From: Erigeron canadensis
Taxonomy: Eukaryota > Streptophyta > Magnoliopsida > Asterales > Asteraceae
Assembly (NCBI RefSeq): GCF_010389155.1
Contig: NC_057767.1
Span: forward strand, 5,687,765 to 5,751,764
Direction: 5' to 3'
Length of the DNA stretch: 64,000 bases
In this document: positions 47,070-58,315 of the stretch, piece after piece
How the letters are laid out: every line of letters starts with the position of its first letter
Position numbering within the stretch: position 1 is the stretch's first letter
The notes under the pieces: model-generated
Seen by the model: only the letters and a program-made list of their open reading frames with translations
What the model was told of the DNA's origin: nothing
Database searches by the model: none
Made by a program: the position numbers and the translations under genes

Positions 47070-47074
47070 ACATT

Positions 47075-48719
47075 TGTTGGTGCATTTTAGGCATTACGGT
47101 TAATTCAAACGTCTCCGTTGTTTTGATAATGAGTGACAATACATTTAATGTTTGCAAAATGATATAAAAGCTAACTTAGGCATACATACGCTATTTCCGA
47201 ACCTAAAACAATGAAAACGTCAAGTTTGAGTTTGGTGTAGCACTTCGTCGAAAATCCTGGAGCACGGCTCCACTTTGGTAGCACGGCTCTTAGGCACGGC
47301 CTTTGTGCCCTGCAACGGCCGTCCTTCTCTGTCAAATTTACACTTTGTTTCTTCGGCTTTCGTTACTCACTTCCGTGACTCAAAACTTGTACCATAACCT
47401 TATTTTGATATTCTAAGATGTTTGTATTTGGCAAATCTTAAAAATAACAACTTTCGTTTTTCATCAAATTTGAGGTCGAAATATTTTCTAAGTTTCATGG
47501 GGCACGGCTCTTCTTCAGAGCACGGCTCCAAAGGACGGCTCTTGCAGGATTAAAGGCCGTCCTCTCTCTGTCTAAATCAAAGAATCTTACCAAGCGCTCG
47601 TTACTTATGTTATTGACCCGAAACTTGTTCCGTAAGGCTTATAGTATCATTCTAAGGTGTCTGAAAATGTCAAATTACAAATCTAATCAACTTGATTTTT
47701 CACCAAAATTTGGAGGCTAAATTTTTTCTAAGTGTTGAAAGTCAACAAAAGTCAAAATTGGTTAAGTGGTCAAAATTGGTCAACAAATGAATAAATTCAG
47801 ATTTATATTTGAAAAGATAGTGGGATTTTGATTCATTTCCATAACTCATCTTGTGACTATCTCATTCCCCAAATCTCCCTCTCTTGGTAAGCATCTTCTC
47901 AACTTTCTTTCTTTATCCTTTGATATCAATATTGGTTTAGGAATGTTGTTGTTGTGAGTGGGATTTCATGGGAGGTTGCAAAGGCTTTTTGTAGTTTTCC
48001 AGGTATAGCACGGCTCTTGTTTGGAGCACGGCTCTTGTGCCATGAAGCACGGCCTCTGTTTGGAGCCGTCCGAGTCAAACGGTAATAAAGCACTTTTTGA
48101 CTATAAATTGAAGACTTGGGCATATTTGGACTTCACCTCTTGCATCTACATCTCCTGGAAAATACATATTCATATCTCATATCTTATATCAAACATCAAT
48201 CTAGCAAGAGTGATACAATTGTAGTAAGGAAATATATGTGTTATATTGATTAGCCTACAAATTGTGTTGTATTCGCACTAGTGAGTGTGATAGAGGGTTG
48301 AAGTTCTAGTGGTTAGGATTTCATCTTCATTGATATCTCTAGTGGTTAGAGATTGTGTGTTCATCTCTTGAATTGTCAAGAGTTTGGTGTATTCTAGTGG
48401 TTAGAATACTTGGTGTAATTTCGGATTCTCCACCGGGTTTGGAGAGATTAGTGCTACAAACTCTCGATTAGTGAATCGGGGAGTGGATTACGGCGAATTC
48501 GTTAACATTCGCCCGAACCACTATATATCATGGTGTCTCTTGATTTGGTGATATCTTCTTGCTCTATCTTTTCATATCAATCTTATTTGTTATATAATTA
48601 TTGTTGTGATTGTATCTTGCACAAACTAAGATTTGAATATTTGTTTTACAACTTGATTTTCAAAAAGAAGTTAAATAATTGGTATAATCTATTCACCCCC
48701 CCTCTAGATTACACTTACA
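47075..48719 (+). mobile_element. Solo LTR, probably Ty1/copia
   Basis: Starts TGTTGGTGCATTTT and ends CTTACA (TG...CA), with the exact 5-bp TSD ACATT at 47070-47074 and 48720-48724, so a single 1645-bp LTR remains after recombination between two LTRs. The 3' part has TTGGTATAATCTATTCACCC just before the end, a pattern I associate with plant copia LTRs. The first half contains an imperfect tandem duplication of about 240 bp (from about 47225 and about 47486) and three clusters of the word GCACGGCTC with its complement GAGCCGTCC. Short ORFs inside (47926-48224, 48530-48775) are not genes. The family placement is inference. Confidence 0.8.
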
Positions 48720-48724
48720 ACATT

Positions 48725-49816
48725 ATTTTTCTTTTTTGTGTTGTACTATTTAAGATTTATGATATGCTTTTGTAATATATGTTTATCATTTATATGTATC
48801 AACCACCTTATACACGTTACAAATTTTACGTATCAATAAATTTTTGGAAGCAACGCCCGGGTAAAAAACTATTTTATTATAAGACCGGATGTTTCTTTTA
48901 TTTTCGATAGAATTTGGAAAGAGTCTTTCTATTTTAGATAGGGTTATGACTGTCTACATCTTTATCTCTTCGATACACCGTCGTAGTATTGAGACCGAAA
49001 ATCCATGAAAGACAGCATTGGGTGTTACTTAGTCACTATTAATTCTATATATCAACAACATCTTATCACTTATTAACTTTTTATTATCTGATTAACTTTT
49101 TATTGTTATCTGATCATAGATTAAATAAAAACAAAAAACTAACGGGGCTTGGATTGATGATGGACCCACAAAGCTCTCATTGCGTCAGATAAATGATCAA
49201 TCTCTACTACATTATAAAATATTTGTTCAATTGTTCCCTCAATTTTTTCAACTTTACACAAGTGAAAACCCCAAAATACCCATATCACTAATTTATAAAA
49301 CCCTTAAAATAAATCTCAACCACTCATTTTTTTTTCTCTCCTCAAATTTCAATCACTCATTTTTCTCTTTCTTCCATAAATTTCTCTAATTGGTTCAAAA
49401 TATTTTATTTCAAAAACCGTAAATCGATAAATTATAAAAATTATATGGGTGTTCATAAAATTTCGTGCTCTTTCATTAAAGATGTCGTTCGATATACTTT
49501 CGATGAATTTTTAAATTTGAGGGTGGAGCCCGTACAGTTAAGGCATTTGGCTGTCACACTCTATGACATATCACAACCTATAACCTATCACCCTACCATA
49601 TTATTTCCGCAACGTACGGGTACTTACCCTCGTGAACACTAACGCACATAACCAAAACTTTATGGTGCCAATGGCAGTTAATTCTTAGATGATGATAAAT
49701 CAACGAAAAACTGGCCAAGCTTGTTGGGAAAAGGCTTTAACCAATGAATCAATTTAACAATTGACAAACTGTTGTCTATCTATCTATTTATTAAGTTTAG
49801 ATAGTTTATTGAACAA
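48725..49816. other. AT-rich intergenic sequence
   Basis: No gene or element border is supported. A degenerate Helitron-like end (AGCAACGCCCGGGTAAAAAA) lies near 48850. ORFs at 49180-49389 and 49445-49642 show no domain. Confidence 0.5.
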
Positions 49817-50083
49817 CTAGATTATTAACCTGCATAATATGCGAGAAACACATTAAAAAAATACATTAATAATGTATGATACATTTTATGATGATATGGT
49901 TTACCGTTGATCTATATTATATAAAATTAGTTTGTTGTGTATACACGTATACCTGGAAATCAATTATTAAACTTAATTGATGATATTGCATCAATTATTA
50001 AAAACGACAAATAGGAGGCTTAAGTTATAATGTATTTTTTAATGTGTTTCCTGCGTATTACGCGTGTCAATAATCCAATTTAG
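49817..50083. mobile_element. Inverted pair of Helitron-type 3' ends
   Basis: The left end reads CTAGATTATTAACCTGCAT with hairpin word GCATAATATGC; the right end mirrors it with GCGTATTACGC and CAATTTAGT. The arms share AAACACATTAAAAAA / TTTTTTAATGTGTTT over about 60 bp. It looks like two Helitron termini facing outward around 260 bp. Confidence 0.55.
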
Positions 50084-51051
50084 TTATAAACTATTATTTA
50101 TTAATATTATATTTATTTATTCTTGTCAATATGTTTATATATGGTGAAAGAATGAGTTATCGGATAAGTTTAATTACAAAAGTTAATTAATTAACTTATA
50201 TTCTATATCTAAAAAATCTTTAAATTCCAAAAATTATAAAATAATAATAGTAGTATTAAAGGTATATATGGACGTAAAATTTTCATGTCATCTACATTAA
50301 TTCATAATTGTCTAAAGTTTTTAACATGAATTACTTATGCATTTAATACTTAATAACTTAGTATTTAGTAATTTAGAGAATAAATTTAAATAAGGTAAAT
50401 GATGCAAGCAAAGTAATTCAATGGCTAAAATTCAACCTTGTTTTTCATCCAAGAGCTATGACTTTTTTAAAAATGAATTTAGAATGCTCTTTTATTATTA
50501 TTGTTAGATTGTTAGATGAATTAACTTAGCTTCCTGTAAATATTTTTATTATATTTTAAATAAAGTGGATATGTATTAGTTTGTTTTTTCTATTACAATT
50601 AGTGAAAACCTGTATTTATTTGCACAAACGATTAATTAGCTGCCAAACAATATAGCAAGTTAATAAAATAGCAAGGAGTATAGATATCTAAAACTTGTAC
50701 TTTGTTATGCTTTTATAAAAGAGTATACTAGATTTTAGATATGTGTCAAATACACAGGTTTTACAACATTATCAATATAAAAATTAATATATGAAACAAA
50801 AATAAATAAAACTTCCCAAAAAACAATGAAAAGTTTATATTTTTTTTTGTGTATGTTTTATTAGGGCTATTAGTAGAAAGGAGCTAAATGCATTATAATT
50901 TATACTTTAATGTTAAGAAATTTGAAATATTATCATTTATATGTGTAATAACTTATTAAACACAATTATTAAATCTTTTTTTCTATAAAAAAAATTTAGC
51001 AACATGATTCATATGCCTAAACTGACCTGAATATAAGATGAATACATGTGA
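50084..51051. other. AT-rich intergenic sequence
   Basis: No gene. A minus-strand Helitron-type end (CTAGATTTTAGATATGTGTC, then AATACACAGG) lies at about 50728-50758. Confidence 0.5.
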
Positions 51052-51060
51052 TAATATCAA

Positions 51061-52317
51061 GGGCTAATTACTTGGAAAGTCCCTCAACTTGTCACTGAAA
51101 CCTTTTTTGGAACTCGAACAAAAAATAGTTCTATTGTGATGAAAAAACCGGCTAAGATAACTATTGTGGGGCTCTGACCAAATTATGCTTATGTGAACAA
51201 TTATTAACCGGTTACACCGCTAGTTTTAAAAAAAACCTTTCCAAGTCCCTGCCATATAGATCTACTTAAAATATATAAAACACATAATAAAATTCACATG
51301 ATTTGTTCTTAATTTTTTAAACAACATGAATCCCCCACTCACTTTTTCATCTTGAAAAGACCCGGTAAACAGGAATCGAGGTACCGATCTCCTTCCGGTA
51401 GAAGCTTTGTTACTTTGAGGGCAGTGTGTCAATATATTACTGACTATATTGACAATCCAGATCTTGATTCGGGTTGTAACAAGATTGGAAGAATTTCCAA
51501 ACGAGGAAGGAAACAGAAGGAACTAAATGGGGTTTTGAGTGGGATTGAGACCAAGAATAGTGTTTGTAGTTAGGATGTTGATATGGGTTGTGATGTGATT
51601 GAGAAACTTGCAGAACCTGGAAAAGAATCGGAGAAAATCAATGAGCTTTCTAGTGGCAGCGGTGATTGCGATCAGGATCTTAATGGGTTTGCAGATGACC
51701 TGACAAGAATTTTGGAGACAGATGAGTCTTCAGATCCTGATCTTGTTTCGGGTAGTCCCAAGATTGAAGGATTTACCGGAAAAAGAAAAAGAAAGAAAAA
51801 AATCGACCAGATTGACGATCAGAATCTTGATTTGGGTAGTCCCAAGATCGAAGGGGTGATGGAAGAGGGAGAGAGTGCGAATATTGATTCGAGCAGTACC
51901 AAGATTGAAGGGTTTACAGGGGAGGTTAAGGAACTGGATAAAACTGACGGGTTTGTACATGATTCGTTCTTAAAACTGTGGTGTTTGTGTGATGAAGATG
52001 TAACAGCAAAAGGTTAGAAGAAATGGAGGGGGTGATGAAAGATAGGATTGTCAGTTCCCCAGATCTCTCTTTCTCGTATTTTTGTGTGTTTTTTGTGTTT
52101 TTTTTTTGTTGTTTTTAAATGAAAATGACATGGAAATTCCATGTCATCAAAAACTGAAACAAAAATAACTTTTAAAATAATTTTTTATCGGTTACTTAAT
52201 TGAATCTCCACAATAGTTATTTTAACCGGGTTTTTTCATCACAATAGAAGTTTTTTTTGTTTGAGCCCCGGAAAAGGTTTCAGTGACAAGTTGAGGGACT
52301 TTCCAAGTAATTAGCCC
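51061..52317. mobile_element. Mutator-like element carrying coding cargo, family B copy 2
   Basis: Exact 9-bp TSD TAATATCAA at 51052-51060 and 52318-52326. TIRs of about 120 bp begin GGGCTAATTACTTGG and end CCAAGTAATTAGCCC, and share AACTTGTCAC and AAAACCGGCTAA with the element at 25259-26738. No transposase. The interior is GC-richer than its flanks and contains the broken ORF listed at 51343-52017, consistent with capture of a host gene piece (Pack-MULE type). Confidence 0.93.
51343..52017 (+). pseudogene. Captured coding fragment with KIEG-type repeats, perhaps MBD-like
   Basis: The first part (to a TAG at 51571-51573) reads RPGKQESRYRSPSGRSFVTL, then RAVCQYI. This resembles the second half of a plant methyl-CpG-binding-type domain (a basic stretch, YxSPxGRxFxxLRAV), but I am not sure. 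The second part (51583-52017) is acidic and contains repeats of SGSPKIEGFTG, LGSPKIEGVME and SSTKIEGFTG; a fourth, SGCNKIGRISKRG, lies in the first part. They share a 20-30-residue period. One in-frame stop separates the two halves. No start codon is evident before 51352. It sits entirely within the MULE, so it is probably not a resident gene. Confidence 0.5.
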
Positions 52318-52892
52318 TAATATCAAAGGTATATATGAGGAGAGAGGAAAAATGCTAACACATGTAAATAAATAAAGTAGCTAGTGAGTAACACCCAATG
52401 TCATTTTTAAAGGTTTTTGGTCACAATATCGTTTATGTCGGTGTTGTGAGAGGATATGAGATGTAAACAAACTTACTTACCTAAATTAAATAGGCTGTTT
52501 GCAGATTTATCTAAGATGGAAAATAACCCTCGGCCTCGTAAGGAATGAGTTTCAAGTTCGATCTTAGATCTCTATTTCTAGATGAAAAGAGGTTAACCAT
52601 TGTAAATTAATAAAGGGAAAACTGGACAAAATAGAAAGCAACTTTGGTCCAATTCACGTAATTAGCAGTCACCTTTAAAACTTGTCGATATTAGAAATGA
52701 CCTTTCAAAAATTACCCAATATAGCAATATTTTGCTACGTTATCGTGTGACATGGCCTTTCTGGTGACATGGCAGTCCACCTCCTCTTCCAACCTACCCA
52801 ATTCATTTCGCCTTTCCTTTGTTCTTTCTCATCGCCATCAAACTCACATTGATTATGTACAAATCTTACATATCATAATTTCCTCCTGTTTA

Positions 52893-52902
52893 TTATTACT
52901 GC

Positions 52903-52973
<71 letters not shown>

Positions 52974-52994
52974 GTGTTATTATTATTATTATTT
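52893..52994 (+). repeat. (TTA)n microsatellite
   Basis: About 33 near-perfect trinucleotide units, interrupted once by GTG near 52975. It makes the poly-Leu ORF at 52752-53015, which is not a gene. Confidence 0.95.
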
Positions 52995-53027
52995 GGTCAT
53001 GGAAAAATAACTTAAACAAAAACATGA

Positions 53028-53551
53028 GTCACCGGCAACAACTTCTTCCGGTTACTTTCAATCAAAAACACCGTTTTCATCTTCACAAAGATCACCGGAA
53101 AATTCTCCCGTATCATCTATGTCAGCTCTCTCATCTCTTAGCCATGGCTTCTCACCTGATAGAGATGAACTTAAACCCGATTCGAAACCAAACCCAGAAT
53201 CGGAACCACATGGATCTTCGCCATTAAACCCATTAACTGATTTGACCGAAGCTAGGTTTCCATCGTTGTTGCCATCTCCGGTGCCTGTGGTGAACCGATA
53301 TGTTAGAAATGAAACTCTGCCCATGAAGAAAATGGACTATGGCTCACATGAGTGTTCTGTTGGACGATTGCCTGAGGTAGTTACGACCGGACGACGAGGT
53401 GGAGGTCACCTGAAGAAAGAAGGGATGTTGAAAAAGATGGTATTGGGTTTTCGGGTATTTGAGTTTTGGTTTCGTTATCTGTTATGGCTACGGATAAGCA
53501 TCAAGGATGCGCCCTTGATTCATATTATCATATTATCGATATAAGGAGTTT
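53028..53551 (+). pseudogene. Captured CASP-like (4A-type) membrane protein fragment
   Basis: The reading frame ATTSSGYFQSKTPFSSSQRS, SHGFSPDRDE, PVVNRYVRNE, KKMVLGFRVFEF, then after a frameshift near 53475 SLSVMATDKHQGCALDSYYH, follows the Ser/Pro-rich N-terminus and first transmembrane segment plus first loop of plant CASP-like proteins of the 4A group (VNRxVR, LGFRVxE, SVMAADKxQGWALDSF). It stops at GTTTCG-GTAAGT near 53550, which looks like the donor site at the end of exon 1 of the source gene. Intact relatives have four membrane segments; only the first is here, so it cannot be functional as such. It lies wholly inside the MULE TIRs. Confidence 0.65.
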
Positions 53552-53890
53552 CGGTAAGTGTCTTGTTTTTTTTTGTTTCTGAATGAATGTTTATGATTGT
53601 TATTTGTAAATACATATGAATGTATATATGTATATGTGGATTGATGTATATGAATAGTGTAGGTATTCTTTGACAGCGAATGTAATTGGATTTGGTGGAT
53701 TTGGTGGAGAGGAGGTGAATTTCCATGTCACCAAAAATGTCATGTCACATGCTGACGGGGCAAAATATTGCTATATTGAGTATTTTTTGAAAGGTCGTTT
53801 CTAATATCGACAAGTTTTAAAGGTCACTGCTAATTGCGTGAATTGGACCAACATTGCTTTCTATTTTTTGCAGTTTTTTCCATTAATAAA

Positions 53891-56830
53891 ATGTTTAGGT
53901 CTATTCTTAATTATTAAATGTAAAATTTTGGATTTTATTATCAGCATTCGAAATTTAATGATCCATTAATAAACTAGAAATAGTCGAATGATGGATTAAA
54001 TAGGGTGGGGTTACCCCCAATAATGGTCTCGGATGGTTTTATTGACCGTTGGACACTTTTGCTGTTTTGCATAATTCATCTTTTAAATATTTTTGGGCAT
54101 GCTACGTATATTATGTGATAACAAATATAAACTAAGATTATGAACAAATTTCTGTATTTTATTGCAATGGAACTTGAACCAGATTTATACACATACAGAA
54201 AGTTCTAATTATGGAAATACAATAAAGAGTTGGATGGAAATGATTTGGTAATCAAGTCGGTATCTTTTAAGCGAGGAAATGATGTAAAACTGATCCCGTA
54301 AATCTTTCTTTTATTTTCTAACATTATGGGCCAATGATCCATTGTCTTTCTAGTGAGGTACTTATGTTTTATAATTTATATTAAACAAAAATAGATTAAC
54401 AATGTACGGACAGGAAAAAATGTATATGTGAATTTGTTAGTCTCAAAAGTTTCTCCAAACTCTTATTTTCACTAGATATGTCCAACGTTGAAAAGCTTGA
54501 TTAGTGTATGAAATTTAAGTGTTTTGAGTTTGTCTTATACTCGACTTGAACTTCGTGTTTAATTATGTAAGAAAAATAAAAACTTTAATAGTTATTTTGT
54601 TATATATGCTAGTCACGTGACTTAAGTTTGTTTTATACTGCAGTTCACGATCTATGTCTAAGATAAATACTCGATATCTAAGCTATTGTAGTATTGTTGT
54701 GCTAGTCATGTGACTCAAATTATTAAAAGAAAAACCTGTATGATATGAGAATGGGGAAAATACTTTTAAGTAATTCAAAAATATTAGTATATATAATATT
54801 AATATTTTGATACATTTTTTTATTATGTTTCAAAATGAAATTGTATGATTACTAACTTGTTATTAAAAAAAAAATATTAATATTTTAAAACATATTTTAC
54901 TATGTTTCAAAATGAAATTGGATGCAAGATCAAAATGGATTTTGTAAGGAAAATTCTATAACGTATTGCGATTTTTGATTATATGTTGCATTTTTGCTAT
55001 TTCATGTTGTGATTATCGATTTTGTTTTTGAGGTTTTGGGTTGCGATTTTCATTTTTTTTTATCCATAAAATGATAATGTTTCTTGTTTAGATTTTCTGT
55101 ATACATAAGGGTGAAGGAGTACCTTACTATTACTCCTCACCTTTTCTAATCATCCTTACTTTTACCCACATTCACGGAATACCTCACTACCCGTCTTCAT
55201 TCTTCCCCACTTAGATAAAAACAAAAATAATAAGAAAAGACAAAAAAGAAAGGAAGAGGGAGGCGGTGAGTAAGTCGGGCAGCGCCCTCCCCACTTTTCG
55301 TCCCACCAAACCGGTACCTATAGGGTGGAATGATGTGCAACCCGGTGACCTTTCGGAACTTGCTTGGTCCTTGGGTTACACCGTGGCACCGTGCACTCTA
55401 ACAAGTAGTACAAAGATAAAGCAGAAGATAATTTGGCGAATATTTTTCATGCTTATTTGTAACTTTTACGAACGTGCATGGAATATATCTCAACACAATC
55501 TTATCATTTTATGGATATGGTTTAGTATATGTAAATGTAATTAACATATTTGTGCTCATTGTAGTAATGAATTCTCAAATCTTATGCATTATATGTATCC
55601 GACCAATTAAAAACTTAGAGTTGATAGCTTATAAGGGAGCCATATTATATATACCCGAATACATATAATCCACAAGATTCGAAAGTTAATTTCATATAAT
55701 AATGAACACAGTTTTAGTTTTTTCACAATATAAACATTTGTATATAGTTATTTACAGTCACCGATACTAAACTCTATGCAAAAGTCAAACTTTTGCAACA
55801 CAAAATAAAAATCACAACAAATATATAATCAAAAGTTGCAATATGTGAAATCGCCTTACAAAATCTGTTTCGCGCATTGTGATTTCACTTTCACTTCTTT
55901 GCACTGCGGTTAATTTCATTGTCATGTACGCATAGTGATTTTGACTTCGCAACCGGGAAACAAAATTATCTTTTTGGAATCCATTGTAGATATCAGGGAA
56001 CTTGTTGAAAAATAGTTGCCTTTTAAAAGATAAAAACAATTTAACATTCTACATTTCTACCAACATGTCAAGACAACCTGAAAATACCCTACCATCAGTA
56101 TACTCCATAATTCAAGATTTTTGACCATTTCGAAAATATCAAGTCAAAGATGTCAAGTTGCCAGGTTCAGTTGGGTAGTATACTTCCATTTACGTATGTC
56201 AAGTTGCCAGGCTCAATTATGTATACGGACTTGCATTTAACGTTGACACACCATATATTGCTTTAACATGCTATGTGCATATGTAATTATGTATGACGTT
56301 TTTAAAAAATGACTAGAAATAACACGCAACACAATTTAATTTATAAAATAATATTAGTGTACCAAAGTAGATTATCCGTTTGTTTTTTTAACTATTAAAT
56401 GACTGAATGGATAAATAATGTCTGTATGGATTAAGTTAATACAGTTATTTTTTTTGTATTAAGTCATAAAAACAAACACGTTTGATGACTTAATGGATTA
56501 ATTATTTTTGATTAAGTCATGATTTAATTTATTAAGTCATAAACAAACGCCACCTAAGTTTTTCTAATGATATATCTACATCAATTTAATTTTTGCAATC
56601 TCCAACAAACATACATATTCTACTGCACAATGTATAAGTTGTATAAAGCGTGCATTGCTGTAGATGGTAAAAACTTGTTGTAGATTTATCACTTCCATTT
56701 TCGTTATTGTGTATATCAAAACGTATATTGTGTCTAACTAAGTACTCTTATCGTTGAATGATTTAGTTATCCAGTTACATATATAATAATGAGTATCCAG
56801 TTTTTTTTTCCCCTTAATGGAAAGAGATAT
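53891..56830. other. AT-rich intergenic sequence
   Basis: Nearly 3 kb without a supported gene. A GC-richer patch at 55100-55420 (ORF from 55266) carries no domain I recognise and may be part of a degraded element. Two copies of TATGTCAAGTTGCCAGG-like sequence occur near 56150 and 56195. Confidence 0.5.
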
Positions 56831-56839
56831 AAAAAATAA

Positions 56840-57861
56840 GGATTTTTCTAATGGATGCCCTATAGGTACATAATATGAATTAAATGATCTACCCCAATTT
56901 CCATATATACTACATAATTAATAGCTTTTAATCTTTACTTTTTTCATCTATCTTTATTTTACCCTTGCTTAATTTAAGTCTATATTACACTTAATATTTC
57001 ATCTATTAGCACAACGTAATATTAACTCTAGCTAAAATTTGGCTAACATAAACTTTTATTTTTCTAAGTAATTTATCCTCTTTTTATACATATTACTTTC
57101 ACAAAATTTTCCCACTTAAAGATTCCCTCCTTTCTTATTCACGGAATCTATATAACTTGTTTATACATTTTATGATCAATTAGTATGTTTTTATTTTATA
57201 CATTTTATTTGCAAAATGATTAAAAATCATTTATTTGATTTACATGATATTCCAACAAAAAAAAGTTTTGCAAGTCATGATGAGAATTATGAAGGCACAA
57301 AAGAAATTTTGGATAAACCCTTTGTAGGTCAATATTTTTTTAGTGAAGAAAAAACGTTATTTTGTACCAAAATTTTGCAAAACACAATGGATTTTCAATT
57401 AGAAGGGGAAAGTTTGTTAACAAAAATGATGAAAAGAAACTACGAGATTTCTTTTGTCATCATGAAGGATATCCGGAGGCTAAAGCGATAAATCATATAA
57501 AAGAACAAAGAAATCAAAATTAAATCATGTTTTCTCTGTGAAATTTTAATTTGTTAGTTCTTAAAAAGAATTAGAATTTAATTGTTATTTTGCTTTTTTA
57601 ATCTCTTTTGTAAGTCAATATATGATGTTTAAGTCAAACATATTAAACATTTTGTTTCTAAGCTTCGAGGAAAGAAGTGAACATGTTAATTCATTTTAAC
57701 AAAATTGAATGGCATAATTAACTTATTTTAAGAAAGTATAAAGTAGGAACTTGGTGAAAAACGGAAAGATTATAAGATGTTAATTATGTAGTATATATAG
57801 AAATTAGGATGGATCATTTAATTCATATTATGTGTCTATAGGGCACACATTAGAAAAACCC
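56840..57861. mobile_element. Mutator-like element with FAR1-domain remnant
   Basis: Exact 9-bp TSD AAAAAATAA at 56831-56839 and 57862-57870. TIRs of about 80 bp start GGATTTTTCTAATG and mirror CATTAGAAAAACCC on the right, with GCCCTATAG and ATAATATGAATTAAATGATC in both arms. The interior holds one FAR1 DNA-binding-like reading frame and no MULE transposase core. Confidence 0.92.
57216..57523 (+). pseudogene. FAR1 DNA-binding-domain fragment inside a MULE
   Basis: It begins MIKNHLFDLHDIP and continues DKPFVGQYFFSEE, the start of a FAR1 domain. After frameshifts around 57360-57420 the end is recovered in another frame: NKNDEKKLRDFFCHHEG, then YPEAKAINHIKEQRNQN and TAA at 57521-57523. FAR1/FHY3 proteins derive from MULE transposases and share this WRKY-like zinc domain. 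Here only that domain remains; the DDE transposase and SWIM finger are missing. It may be a relic of the element's own transposase or a captured host FRS gene. Non-functional. Confidence 0.72.
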
Positions 57862-58024
57862 AAAAAATAATAGGAAAAACACACATATAAGCAACCCTTT
57901 ATAATCGGTTAAAGTACTTGGGCTTTTCCTTTTCTGATTAAACCCAAACAACCTCAACCCATTATAGGTTATACTCTTATGTCCCCAAAAGAACTACTTA
58001 ACACTCATAATATGGTAACATGAT

Positions 58025-58315
58025 GTGATAAGTATTTTGTAATGTAACAAACTTTGAATGAATGTCTATATTAGGAAATAACTAAAGTTGTGTGTATTGT
58101 ATGTAAACAACTCCAAAATAATGTTTATTGTATGTAAGAAAATGTATTCAACAAATGAAAATCAGACAAGTCGCACACCTATATGGTTGCCACGTATGTT
58201 TACTTACATACAATAAATATTTTTTAAAGTTGTTTACATACAATACACACAACTTTAGTTATTTCCTACTATAGACATTCGTCTAAAGTTTGGTACATTT
58301 CAGGATACTTATCCC
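58025..58315. mobile_element. Palindromic MULE-type MITE at the 3' end of the glycosyltransferase gene
   Basis: Two arms (58025-58135 and about 58195-58315) form an imperfect inverted repeat starting GTGATAAGTATTTTG and ending CAGGATACTTATCCC, with TTGTGTGTATTGTATGTAAA shared exactly. The 10-bp word GTAACATGAT is directly repeated at 58015-58024 and 58316-58325 as TSD. It is 291 bp and non-coding. Its right arm contains the stop codon of the neighbouring UGT gene. Confidence 0.88.

Larger units (their letters stand above)
52615..53881. mobile_element. Mutator-like element with captured CASP-like gene piece (Pack-MULE), family A copy 2
   Basis: Exact 9-bp TSD ATTAATAAA at 52606-52614 and 53882-53890. 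TIRs of about 140 bp begin GGGAAAACTGGACAAAATAG and end in the mirrored CTATTTTTTGCAGTTTTTTCC, with TAATTAGCAGTCACCTTTAA-type sequence inside both. The TIR family is that of 18182-19192. The interior carries a (TTA)n microsatellite and the CASP-like fragment. No transposase. Confidence 0.92.

Noticed and set aside
52752..53015. 87-codon ORF with a long Leu run
   Set aside because: Produced by the (TTA)n microsatellite inside the MULE.
53058..53324. 88-codon minus-strand ORF in the MULE
   Set aside because: Antisense of the CASP-like frame, which has family motifs on the plus strand.
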